A stretch of 64,000 nucleotides of DNA from Neptunomonas japonica DSM 18939. Lineage in GTDB: Bacteria > Pseudomonadota > Gammaproteobacteria > Pseudomonadales > Balneatricaceae. Numbering within the stretch: the first letter of the stretch is position 1; each line of letters begins with the position of its first letter. The DNA is taken from positions 1-64,000 of the forward strand of contig NZ_AUGR01000010.1 of NCBI RefSeq assembly GCF_000422765.1, read 5' to 3'. Below the pieces are notes generated by a model. It made no database searches. It saw nothing but the letters and a program-made list of their open reading frames with translations, and had not been told where the DNA came from. Positions 47,668 to 56,072 of this stretch are shown here, one piece after another. A program made the translations under genes and the position numbers.

Positions 47668-49194
47668 TTAAGACTCTTTATGACTAAGCTGTACTTTTAG
47701 GTATTCGCTGAGGCGGTTTGCCTCCTTATCATTGAGGCTCAACCCCAGTTTAGTTCTACGCCAAAGCACATCTTCAGTAGATAGTGCCCATTCATAATGG
47801 GTTAGATAATCGACCTCTGCGGCATATAAATTTGCGCCAAAGCACTCACCTAAATCTTCCAGTGATGTTGTGTTGTGTAAAAAAGTATATACAAGAGTGC
47901 CGTAGGTGCGCATATAGCGAGTGCGTAGCTTATCAGGTAGCCAAGGATATTGTCGCTGCACCTCATTTGAAAGCGAAATATGATCCTTAAAGTCACCGCC
48001 AGGTAGGTGTGCCTCCTCTGTCCAAGCTGGGCCTGTCGCATTGAGAAAATCACTGAGTGTATTGACGGCAGCTTCGGCCAGTTTTCGATAGGTAGTGATT
48101 TTTCCACCAAATACACAGAGCAAAGGTGCGCCATCTCCTGTGGTGTCGATCTCAAAGCTATAATCACGGCTCACTGCTTGGGCTGAATCAGATTCATCAT
48201 CGTCCAAAAGAGGCCGTACACCAGAGTAGCTCCAAGTGATATCGTTAGCACTTATCGGAGTTTTGAAGTATTCATTTGTCACTGTGATGAGATAATCAAT
48301 TTCTGCCTTGCTAATAGAAACCTTTGAAGGATCCCCCTCGTACTCGACATCGGTTGTGCCAATAAGTGAATACTTATCCTCATAAGGGATTACAAAAATT
48401 ATGCGCTCATCTTTGTTTTGTAGAATAAATGCTTCAGGACCATCGTGTATCCTAGGAACAATAATGTGACTGCCTTTTACTAATCGAATTTTTTTTGATG
48501 CAGAGTCAGTTGAAGGAGCTAGTTGTATAACATCATTTGAAAACAGCTCGGTTACCCAAGGACCTGTGGCATTAATAAGGGCTTTTGCTGTGACGATTTG
48601 TAGCTCTAAGTTAAACGTGTTTTGTAAAGTGATTATCCAGTGATCAGCGTTACGTTTAGCGCTTATGCAGCGGGTGCGAGTTTGAATACAAGCACCTGCA
48701 TCGCGCGCGGCTACCGCATTTAAAACCACTAAGCGTGCATCATCTACCCAGCCATCAGAATACTCAAAACCATGCCTCATGTCTGAGTGCAGAGGGCTAT
48801 TAGCTCCAAAATCGACACTTTCAGAAGCGCCTAATGTGGTTCGAGTGGCTAGATGGTCATACAGAAAAAGACCTGCTTTAATCACCCATGCTGGGCGCAA
48901 GTGTGGTTGGTGTGGCAATAAAAAGCGCAGTGGCCAGATAATATGAGGTGCTTTTTTTAGCAATACTTCACGCTCGGCAAGCGCCTCTTTTACGAGTCGA
49001 AACTCATAGTGCTCAAGATAACGTAAGCCGCCATGAATGAGTTTGCTGCTGCTAGATGACGTTGCTGAGCCTAGGTCATTCATCTCGCATAACATGACTT
49101 TTAAACCTCGCCCAGCTGCATCAGCAGCAATCCCTGTGCCGTTGATACCACCACCTATCACTAACAGGTCATAGGTCGAGTCTTCATCGCTCAT
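47668..49194 (-). CDS. glpD: aerobic glycerol-3-phosphate dehydrogenase
   Basis: A 508-residue FAD enzyme: LLVIGGGINGTGIAADAAGR, SSSKLIHGGLRYLEHYEFRL, VKGSHIIVPRIHDG, IGTTDVEYEGDP and the end VFGGKITTYRKLAE. It oxidises glycerol-3-phosphate at the membrane. No glpK, glpF or glpR is adjacent in the window. AAAGGT precedes its start. Confidence 0.95.
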   Translation of the reverse strand: MSDEDSTYDLLVIGGGINGTGIAADAAGRGLKVMLCEMNDLGSATSSSSSKLIHGGLRYLEHYEFRLVKEALAEREVLLKKAPHIIWPLRFLLPHQPHLRPAWVIKAGLFLYDHLATRTTLGASESVDFGANSPLHSDMRHGFEYSDGWVDDARLVVLNAVAARDAGACIQTRTRCISAKRNADHWIITLQNTFNLELQIVTAKALINATGPWVTELFSNDVIQLAPSTDSASKKIRLVKGSHIIVPRIHDGPEAFILQNKDERIIFVIPYEDKYSLIGTTDVEYEGDPSKVSISKAEIDYLITVTNEYFKTPISANDITWSYSGVRPLLDDDESDSAQAVSRDYSFEIDTTGDGAPLLCVFGGKITTYRKLAEAAVNTLSDFLNATGPAWTEEAHLPGGDFKDHISLSNEVQRQYPWLPDKLRTRYMRTYGTLVYTFLHNTTSLEDLGECFGANLYAAEVDYLTHYEWALSTEDVLWRRTKLGLSLNDKEANRLSEYLKVQLSHKES

Positions 49195-49485
49195 ATGTAG
49201 AGTACCTTTGTGCTATAGGTGATGGCTTGTATTGCGAATGACATGCCAGAAACGTTGCGCTTAAAGTATGTTTTATCTTAAATACTATGAATATACGATT
49301 AAATATCATGCGAAAGAATCAAGCTCTGGTGACCCTCACCGTGAAGTATTAAAATACTCCACTAATACTAGCTTGCTTTGGGTTGACGGGCATTCACAAC
49401 TACCCGTGTACCTCTATTAGAATGATGAAATATAGGAATATAAAAGATTAATATCGCACATTTTTTTCCAACACAAACCTTACGT
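49195..49485. other. intergenic upstream of glpD and the PqiA-like gene
   Basis: About 290 bases between divergent genes. It must hold the glpD promoter. I see no sure operator. Open frames on both strands here have no recognisable features. Confidence 0.4.
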
Positions 49486-49971
49486 TTGAGAATTTTTCTG
49501 GCGATTACGCTGGTTGTTTTTATTGCGGGACTGGTAACGCCAATTATTACAATGACGAAGTTTTTATTGTTGGAAAACACCTTCTCAGTGCTAAGTGGTG
49601 CTTTGGGTTTATTACAAGAACAGCAGTACTTCTTATTTATTGTGATTACGGGGTTTAGCGTTGTATTGCCGCTGTTAAAGATGGGGGTGCTGTATAAGTT
49701 ATTGAGTGCTAAGCAGCAGGGCGGTGTGCATCTAGATAAGTATTTACATTGGATGCATTTGTTCGGGAAGTGGTCGATGTTAGATGTTTTTGTTGTGGCG
49801 ATATTGGTGGTTGCCGTTAAACTGGGTGCGATAGCGAGTGTAGAGATGCGCTTTGGCCTGTATGCTTTTACCGCAGCTGTAGTGCTAACAATGTATATAA
49901 CGGCAAGAGTGGTAAGTTTGATGGATAGCATGCCCGCGGAGCAGCAAGAGATACACATTAATAAGCAGTAG
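49486..49971 (+). CDS. PqiA-domain membrane protein
   Basis: A 161-residue protein with four membrane helices. The block HLFGKWSMLDVFVVAILVVA followed by VKLG is the signature of paraquat-inducible protein A. It has one PqiA domain where E. coli PqiA has two, and no zinc-ribbon cysteines. No pqiB (MCE) gene is adjacent. No ATG is available: the start is a TTG at 49486 with a poor ribosome site; the frame is open upstream to 49444, so the true start is uncertain. Confidence 0.8.
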   Translation: MRIFLAITLVVFIAGLVTPIITMTKFLLLENTFSVLSGALGLLQEQQYFLFIVITGFSVVLPLLKMGVLYKLLSAKQQGGVHLDKYLHWMHLFGKWSMLDVFVVAILVVAVKLGAIASVEMRFGLYAFTAAVVLTMYITARVVSLMDSMPAEQQEIHINKQ

Positions 49972-50031
49972 ATAAATACACTTTAGCAGGGGCAATAGTG
50001 AGCCCTTATGTTAGCTATTTAGGAAGATAAT

Positions 50032-50562
50032 GTGACAGATAAACAGGCAAGAAAAAAAACGCTTAAAGCTGATAAAGGCCACGACTTTACTAAGAAATAT
50101 AAAGTGTCAGTATGGGCATCACAACACCCTTATGCAGATGTCCCTGATGATTATTTTGAAGAGACATTCAGTAAAAACAATACCCGAGCGGTGAATACCT
50201 GGTCTAAAAACTTTAATCTTAAAAATTTCATGCCTGAAAACTTAGAAACTAATGGTGCTGAAGAGGGGCGAGTTAGTATTGAAGTGGCGGCAGGTGAGTG
50301 CTCGTTTTCTACTTCATATATCGAAACCTTGATGAGTAAGGCCAGAAAGAAAAAGCTTGAAGAAGTTAGCTGGATCATCATGTTGTTTGAGGTTGAATAT
50401 AGCCTCAAAATTTCGGGAGTAGAAAAAGATCAGTATATGACTTTTTTAGGTGCGTTTGATTACGATGATGCAGCAGAGAATGTCTATGACGTCGAAGATT
50501 TTGAAGAAGATGAAGAGGGTTACGATCAAGAAGATGCTGAAAACCCTATTGAGCCTAGCTAA
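50032..50562 (+). CDS. acidic protein, Imm22-like
   Basis: A 176-residue protein starting with GTG at 50032 after TTAGGAAG. The core KVSVWASQHPYADVPDDYFEE followed by a Trp-rich helix and an FSxSY segment resembles immunity protein family 22, which protects against polymorphic toxins. The last 30 residues are almost all Asp/Glu (VEDFEEDEEGYDQEDAE). No toxin gene is adjacent, so the assignment is tentative; it may be a plain unknown protein. Confidence 0.5.
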   Translation: MTDKQARKKTLKADKGHDFTKKYKVSVWASQHPYADVPDDYFEETFSKNNTRAVNTWSKNFNLKNFMPENLETNGAEEGRVSIEVAAGECSFSTSYIETLMSKARKKKLEEVSWIIMLFEVEYSLKISGVEKDQYMTFLGAFDYDDAAENVYDVEDFEEDEEGYDQEDAENPIEPS

Positions 50563-50596
50563 TACTTGTCAGTAAGAGCGCTCATTGAATACCGCA

Positions 50597-50920
50597 TCAC
50601 TCGTTGAGGCGATGCGGTTCAAGTTCTACATGTGTAATACGTAGGCTCAGCATAATCACTTTACCTTGGTAGCGGTCCTCACCTGTTGAGGAAAATTCAA
50701 ATATATAGCGCCGCCATATTCTCAATTGTCCATTGTCATCTCGCTTTAACCAGAGCGCCCTTAAGCTGACACTTTCATCCAATAACTGTAATGACATCTC
50801 TTTACAGCGTTTGCGTGCTGCATTGAGTGCAATCTCTTTCACTTGCTGTGCTGACCACCAGTACCATAGGCAAAGGCAAATCAAGGTGAACCAGAACAGA
50901 TCAGAAAACTCTATAAACAT
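50597..50920 (-). CDS. DUF3301 family membrane-anchored protein
   Basis: A 107-residue protein: an N-terminal hydrophobic helix (residues about 8-24) ending in WYWWSAQQVKEIALNAARKR, then LQLLDESVSLRALWLKRDDN and WRRYIFEFSSTGEDRYQG. This fits DUF3301. The function is unknown. A stem ACCGCATC/GATGCGGT at 50591-50618 overlaps its stop and may end transcription. Confidence 0.85.
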   Translation of the reverse strand: MFIEFSDLFWFTLICLCLWYWWSAQQVKEIALNAARKRCKEMSLQLLDESVSLRALWLKRDDNGQLRIWRRYIFEFSSTGEDRYQGKVIMLSLRITHVELEPHRLNE

Positions 50921-51086
50921 AGCAATAATACTTCAATAGGCTTTTTATCAGTTTGAGGTAAAAGTCTTTGAAAATAAAGGCTGAAAACTGAATCGTTTGA
51001 TTGTACTGGGGCGTAAGCAAGAGTCTGTGATGCTAGTAGTTGAGTAAAATGCTATGGTATGTTCCAGTAAAAGGTGAAGACATACT

Positions 51087-52604
51087 GTGGCGTTAAGAGT
51101 GAAGGTTGCTATGAAGCGGGGCATGCTAAAAACAATAAATGAATTAACACTGGAAAATACTTATCTTGATTTTCCTGATCATTTTTATCATCGAGTAGAC
51201 CCTAGCGGATTAAAGAACGCACACCTCATTAGCTTCAATCCTGATGTAGCCACAATACTGGACTTAGACCCATGTTCAGTACAGCCTTCTGATTTAGCGC
51301 GTTTCTTTGGTGGCGGAGACGTTTTGCAAGGTAGTGAACCTCTCGCGATGAAGTATGGAGGGCACCAGTTTGGGCAATATAACCCGGACTTAGGTGATGG
51401 TCGCGGCTTGTTATTAGGCGAAGTGCTTAACAGTAAAGGTGAGCGTTGGGATCTGCACCTTAAAGGCGCAGGCAAGACCGCTTACTCTCGTTTTGGCGAT
51501 GGCCGTGCAGTGCTGCGTTCAAGTATCCGTGAATATTTGATTAGTGCTGCAATGCAGGGGCTGGGTATTCCCACAACACAAGCACTGTGCCTTGTCGGTA
51601 GTGAAGAGTACACCATGCGTGAAGGGATGGAGCCTTGTGCCAAAGTATTGCGTGTTACCCAATGCCATATTCGCTTTGGGCATTTTGAGCATCTTTATTA
51701 CACCCAGCAACATGACAGTCTTAAAACGTTAGCTGACTATTGTTTGGATCGCTACTTCCCTACATGTAAAAAACAAGCTGATAATCCAGCCACAGCTTAC
51801 CTTGCCATGTTTAAAGAGATTCGTGATCGGTCAATCCTGATGGTCGCTAAATGGCAAGTGTACGGTTTTGTTCATGGCGTCATGAATACTGATAACATGT
51901 CTATCTTGGGTGAGACTTTTGATTACGGGCCCTATGTATTTATGGATCAGTATCAACCGGATTTTGTCAGTAATCATACCGACCATGAGGGCCGATACGC
52001 TTTTAAGCGCCAGCCAGATGTTTTGCTGTGGAATTTGTCTTGTTTAGCACAAGCCTTGTTACCCCTCATTGAGCGTGATGAGCTCGTCGCTGCTTTAGAT
52101 GAATACAAAGACCTGTATTTAAAAGCGTACACGCAACAAATGCGCCTACGTTTAGGTTGGTTGAGTGAGAAAGAAGATGATGATGTGTTGATTGACCAGC
52201 TCATTCGATTAGCAACAGTACAGCGTATTGACCTTAATCGATTCTTACGTGATCTATGTGACTTACAATCGGATAATGATGCAACGCTACACCAGTGCTT
52301 GAGTCATTTTAGTAACCCTGTAGCGGCGACTGACTGGCTGCTGGCTTATACACAGCGTTCTGAGCAGGAAGGTATAGATTTTACCAGTCGCCAGCAACAG
52401 ATGCGCAGCGTAAATCCATGTTATCTATTACGCAGTTATATGCTTGAAGAGGCGATACGTGAGGCTAACAATGGAGATTATCGCTTGGTAAATACCTTAC
52501 AGAGTGTGGTTCGATATCCTTTTGATACGAAGGATGAATACGCACGTTATGCTGGACAGCCGCCTGAATGGGCCGGAGGTATTAGCCTTAGTTGTTCATC
52601 GTAA
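51087..52604 (+). CDS. selO: protein adenylyltransferase SelO (YdiU)
   Basis: A 505-residue pseudokinase-fold enzyme. Blocks include AMKYGGHQFGQYNPDLGDGR, WDLHLKGAGKTAYSRFGDGR, AVLRSSIREYLISAAMQGLG and WQVYGFVHGVMNTDNMSIL, and the end CSS. SelO transfers AMP to proteins and responds to redox stress. The GTG at 51087 has AAGGTGA upstream; ATG codons at 51111 and 51123 are alternatives. The C-terminal Cys takes the place of the selenocysteine found in animals. Confidence 0.95.
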   Translation: MALRVKVAMKRGMLKTINELTLENTYLDFPDHFYHRVDPSGLKNAHLISFNPDVATILDLDPCSVQPSDLARFFGGGDVLQGSEPLAMKYGGHQFGQYNPDLGDGRGLLLGEVLNSKGERWDLHLKGAGKTAYSRFGDGRAVLRSSIREYLISAAMQGLGIPTTQALCLVGSEEYTMREGMEPCAKVLRVTQCHIRFGHFEHLYYTQQHDSLKTLADYCLDRYFPTCKKQADNPATAYLAMFKEIRDRSILMVAKWQVYGFVHGVMNTDNMSILGETFDYGPYVFMDQYQPDFVSNHTDHEGRYAFKRQPDVLLWNLSCLAQALLPLIERDELVAALDEYKDLYLKAYTQQMRLRLGWLSEKEDDDVLIDQLIRLATVQRIDLNRFLRDLCDLQSDNDATLHQCLSHFSNPVAATDWLLAYTQRSEQEGIDFTSRQQQMRSVNPCYLLRSYMLEEAIREANNGDYRLVNTLQSVVRYPFDTKDEYARYAGQPPEWAGGISLSCSS

Positions 52605-52776
52605 TGGCTCTCATGGTGACTCTCTAAGCTTGAAAGGATACGTAACAAATGGTCTGTTTCATCTTTTATGATGCTGAGATGTTGTTTTAAGTTAATGAAA
52701 TAAGTTGATTAAACAGTCATTCCATTGGGATAATTGTTTCATTGTGAGTGACTAATAGCGTTTTTGAGGAAAGTTC

Positions 52777-53289
52777 ATGCCATTGCTTGATAGCTTTACT
52801 GTTGACCATACCCGTATGCACGCCCCGGCTGTACGTGTGGCTAAATCGATGCAAACACCGAGCGGTGATACTATCACCGTGTTTGATTTACGTTTTTGCT
52901 TGCCAAATAAAGAGATTCTCAGTGAGCGCGGTATTCATACGTTGGAGCATCTTTTTGCAGGTTTTATGCGTGACCACCTTAATGGCGATAATGTAGAAAT
53001 TATCGATATCTCGCCAATGGGATGTCGTACTGGTTTTTACATGAGCTTAATTGGCCAGCCCGATGAGAAAAAAGTAGGTGATGCTTGGTTGGCTGCCATG
53101 GATGATGTAGAAAAAGTTCAAGCTCAGAGTGATATTCCAGAGCTAAACGAATATCAGTGTGGAACAGAAGCGATGCACTCTCTGGATGAAGCTAAGTTGA
53201 TTGCTGCTGATATTAAGTCGCGTGGTATTTCAGTTAATAGTAATGACGAGCTGAAACTAGATCCTGAGTTTCTAAAAAGTCATTCTTAA
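52777..53289 (+). CDS. luxS: S-ribosylhomocysteine lyase
   Basis: A 170-residue protein. The zinc ligands are His54 and His58 in [10 protein letters not shown] and the Cys in NEYQCGTEA; the catalytic Cys is in [10 protein letters not shown]. It cleaves S-ribosylhomocysteine to homocysteine and DPD, the precursor of autoinducer AI-2. The Pfs nucleosidase gene is not adjacent. It has its own terminator. Confidence 0.96.
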   Translation: MPLLDSFTVDHTRMHAPAVRVAKSMQTPSGDTITVFDLRFCLPNKEILSERGIHTLEHLFAGFMRDHLNGDNVEIIDISPMGCRTGFYMSLIGQPDEKKVGDAWLAAMDDVEKVQAQSDIPELNEYQCGTEAMHSLDEAKLIAADIKSRGISVNSNDELKLDPEFLKSHS

Positions 53290-53310
53290 GTAAGTTGTAG
53301 TTGTTACATA

Positions 53311-53346
53311 AAGCCGGGCTTTAACATAAAGCCTGGTTTTTTTGTT
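53311..53346 (+). terminator. terminator after luxS
   Basis: CCGGGCTTT pairs with AAAGCCTGG (one mismatch) and runs into seven T. Confidence 0.85.
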
Positions 53347-53361
53347 GTGTAGGGTTGTTTA

Positions 53362-54294
53362 TTAGTTAGATTGCTTATTAATGACATTACTTGATAGCGT
53401 ATTACGTTTATCTGCTTGTGACCCCAATATAACAGAACCAATTCCACCACCAACCACTAACACGACCCCTGCAAAAGATAGCCAATCCGGTATTTGATCC
53501 CAAAAATACCAGCCCCAAAATCCCGTAAATACCACACCTGTATAGCTCAGCGGTGAAATAACAGACGCTTTCGCATAAACGTAGGCTTGTGTGTATAACC
53601 ACATGGTTAACCAAATTGATAATCCAATCAGAGCCAAAGGTAATAATGCTTTTGCCGGAATGGGTTGCCAGTTAAGCAATGCTAAAGGCAAACTAGCCGC
53701 CGCGGATAGAGCAAAATAGTAAAACAATACGCGGTTTGTTGGCTCAGTACGTGTCAGCATGCGCGTTGTGATTATTGACCCTGCCAATGTGATGGCAGAG
53801 CCAAAGCCAACTAAGTGCCAAATATTAAGAACGTTGCCGTCGGGTTTGAGGATGAGCCCAATGCCTAAAAAGCCAATAGCGATAGGAATCCAGCGGACCC
53901 AAGCAAAGCTCACTTTATGTATTATCAGCACGAAAAAAGGAACGCATAAAGGTGCTGCGTTACGTAGTAAGGCCGCCTCAACCAGTGGAACGTGTGCGAT
54001 GGCTAGGTAATATGTATAAAAACATGCCCAGCCACACAGTGCTCGAATAATATGTAAACCGAGCTTGTCTGTTTTGACACCTCGCAGGCCCTTTTGCAAA
54101 AGCCAAGGCAGCATAAATACCACGCAAATTGCATACTGTACTGCCACAATGATCTCGATAGTGATTAGTGTAGCGGTGTATTTAATCAAAGCGGCAGCAA
54201 TACTCATGACCAAGGCTGTTGCTATGGCATAAAAGGCACCAAGGCCAATATTTTCAGTTGGTGATGAGATCAATTGAGAATCCTGACACTTCAA
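53362..54294 (-). CDS. EamA/DMT-superfamily exporter
   Basis: A 310-residue protein with ten predicted membrane helices in two EamA halves. The first half has ALIKYTATLITIEIIVAVQY, and the second ends VISPLSYTGVVFTGFWGWYF with the usual conserved Trp. The substrate is unknown; relatives export amino acids or metabolites. It is convergent with luxS and divergent from the next gene. Confidence 0.88.
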   Translation of the reverse strand: MKCQDSQLISSPTENIGLGAFYAIATALVMSIAAALIKYTATLITIEIIVAVQYAICVVFMLPWLLQKGLRGVKTDKLGLHIIRALCGWACFYTYYLAIAHVPLVEAALLRNAAPLCVPFFVLIIHKVSFAWVRWIPIAIGFLGIGLILKPDGNVLNIWHLVGFGSAITLAGSIITTRMLTRTEPTNRVLFYYFALSAAASLPLALLNWQPIPAKALLPLALIGLSIWLTMWLYTQAYVYAKASVISPLSYTGVVFTGFWGWYFWDQIPDWLSFAGVVLVVGGGIGSVILGSQADKRNTLSSNVINKQSN

Positions 54295-54331
54295 CTACAA
54301 TGGGTGCTTACACACCCGCTGGAAGAGATAA

Positions 54332-55057
54332 ATGGAAGAAATTTCCGCGTTTTTAATACAAAACTGGTTAAACCTCACGGCTCTCACGTGGTTCTTACTC
54401 TGTTTTCGTGGCTATATGTATTATGCCAAAAGTAAGAGTTTCACAACGCCGTGTTTGGCTAGTGTTTTACATCTGTATCGTCAAGAATGGATGCTGCGCT
54501 TAATGGAGCGCGACGTTCGTATTGCTGATACATCAGTCATTGCTAACCTTGAACGTAGTGTATCCTTTTTTGCTTCAACTACCATGCTGATTTTAGCCGG
54601 TTTAATGACAGTGTTGGGCTCAACTGAAAAAGCGATAGGTTTAGTGGCCGATATTCCTTTTGCTGTTCTGGCAACGAGACAAGAGTGGGAACTTAAAATC
54701 CTGTTATTAATTGTGCTTTTTGTCTATGCATTCTTTAAATTTACATGGAGCTTACGCCAATACGGTTTTGCTTCGGTCATGATTGGTGGGGCACCTTCCC
54801 CAGAAGAAAATGCCTCTCAGCAGATAAAGCAAGCTACTGCTGAGCGAATAGCAAAGATGACCTCTAAGGCGGCGAACAATTTTAATACGGGTCTGAGAAC
54901 ATTTTACTTTAGTCAGGCCGTTTTGGGCTGGTTTATCAATCCGATACTCTTTATGGGCCTAGCTACCTTCATCGCTTATATACTCTACCGTCGTGAGTTT
55001 AACTCATCTACCTTGCATATATTAATGATGTCGTCAGAGACTGAGAATAAGTTATGA
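54332..55057 (+). CDS. DUF599 family membrane protein
   Basis: A 241-residue protein. The block YRQEWMLRLMERDVRIADTS followed by NLERSVSFFASTTMLILAGL matches DUF599. Four membrane helices are visible. The function is unknown. Its stop overlaps the start of the first thioesterase gene (ATGA), so the three genes 54332-55982 form one operon. Confidence 0.85.
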   Translation: MEEISAFLIQNWLNLTALTWFLLCFRGYMYYAKSKSFTTPCLASVLHLYRQEWMLRLMERDVRIADTSVIANLERSVSFFASTTMLILAGLMTVLGSTEKAIGLVADIPFAVLATRQEWELKILLLIVLFVYAFFKFTWSLRQYGFASVMIGGAPSPEENASQQIKQATAERIAKMTSKAANNFNTGLRTFYFSQAVLGWFINPILFMGLATFIAYILYRREFNSSTLHILMMSSETENKL

Positions 55058-55530
55058 GCGAGAAAATTTTGGGTAAATGCCGGCGTTTTCTTGGTTCTTT
55101 AGCGCATATGCGTAAGCTGCAAATGCAGGTAATAAAAGCAGATGAAAAAAGTGTCACGGTTGTTCTACCGGTGCAGGATCAACTGCTGAGTTCTGAGTTA
55201 GATACTTATATGCATGGAGGTGTTTTAACAACACTGGTGGACACCGCGACGAGCTTATCAACGATTCCGGCATTAAAAGAGTACGAGTTATGCCCAACGT
55301 TGGACTTAAGAATCGATTACATGTCGGCCCCAGTAACTAGCCAGCCGATGTATGCACATGCCGAATGCTATCGTGTCACCCGCAATGTGTTATTTACACG
55401 TGCGACTGTGTATCAGGAAAACCCGAGTAAACCCGTCGCGTATGCTATTTCTACCTTTATGCGTCCTGGTGCTGGTAATACTGATCTTGCTTTTAAGGCG
55501 CTCGTTGATGGCGTAGAGGAGACGGTTTAA
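55054..55530 (+). CDS. PaaI-type hotdog thioesterase 1
   Basis: A 158-residue protein of the hotdog fold. YMHGGVLTTLVDTATSLSTI is the PaaI helix with the catalytic Asp, followed by TLDLRIDYMSAP. It should hydrolyse acyl-CoA thioesters; the substrate is unknown. Its TAA overlaps the ATG of the second thioesterase by one base. Confidence 0.87.
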   Translation: MSEKILGKCRRFLGSLAHMRKLQMQVIKADEKSVTVVLPVQDQLLSSELDTYMHGGVLTTLVDTATSLSTIPALKEYELCPTLDLRIDYMSAPVTSQPMYAHAECYRVTRNVLFTRATVYQENPSKPVAYAISTFMRPGAGNTDLAFKALVDGVEETV

Positions 55531-55982
55531 TGGACCTGTTACAGCAACGAGTCAACCAAGCGCATGCGAGTGGCGATTATCAGCCTGTCATTGATCTTAT
55601 TCCTTATGCCGGTGTTTTAGGTGTGCAGTGTGAGCGTTTTGGTGAAGAGATGATTTTTCGCTTACCGCGCAACGTGGATAATATCGGCAATCCAACTATC
55701 CCTGCGATTCATGGAGGAGTGATAGCTTCTTTTATGGAATTGACTGCTGCCTTTCAGTTGACGCTTCAGTTAGAACACCCAGCGCTTGCAAAAATCATAG
55801 ATTTTTCGGTCGATTATATGCGTGCAGGATTAGATAGAGATACTTTTGCTATGTGTACTGTGGAGCGACAGGGGCGCCGGGTTGCCAATTGCTCAATCAT
55901 TGCCTGGCAAGAGCGTAAAAGCCAACCGATTGCGTCTGCACGCGGGCACTTCTTACTCGATTCATTCTCATCGCTGACATAA
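55530..55982 (+). CDS. PaaI-type hotdog thioesterase 2
   Basis: A 150-residue relative of the gene before it. AIHGGVIASFMELTAAFQLT replaces the catalytic Asp with Glu, and IIDFSVDYMRAG matches the DYMxxG segment. The two may form a hetero-oligomer or act on different acyl chains. It ends just before the sigma-32 promoter of htpG. Confidence 0.85.
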   Translation: MDLLQQRVNQAHASGDYQPVIDLIPYAGVLGVQCERFGEEMIFRLPRNVDNIGNPTIPAIHGGVIASFMELTAAFQLTLQLEHPALAKIIDFSVDYMRAGLDRDTFAMCTVERQGRRVANCSIIAWQERKSQPIASARGHFLLDSFSSLT

Positions 55983-55995
55983 TCTAAAAAATACC

Positions 55996-56021
55996 CTTGA
56001 AAAGAGAAACAGTGCCCCCAT
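55996..56021 (+). promoter_or_regulatory. sigma-32 heat-shock promoter of htpG
   Basis: CTTGAAA (55996-56002), a 13-base spacer and CCCCAT (56016-56021) match the RpoH consensus closely. The htpG start is 51 bases further on. Confidence 0.88.
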
Positions 56022-56072
56022 CTCTCAGGAAGTGAAAAAATCATTTTTCTAAGAGAATAAGGTACTGTATTT

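Noticed and set aside
49368-49958. 196-codon minus-strand frame opposite the PqiA-like gene
   Set aside because: The plus strand has a clear PqiA domain; the minus product is low-complexity.
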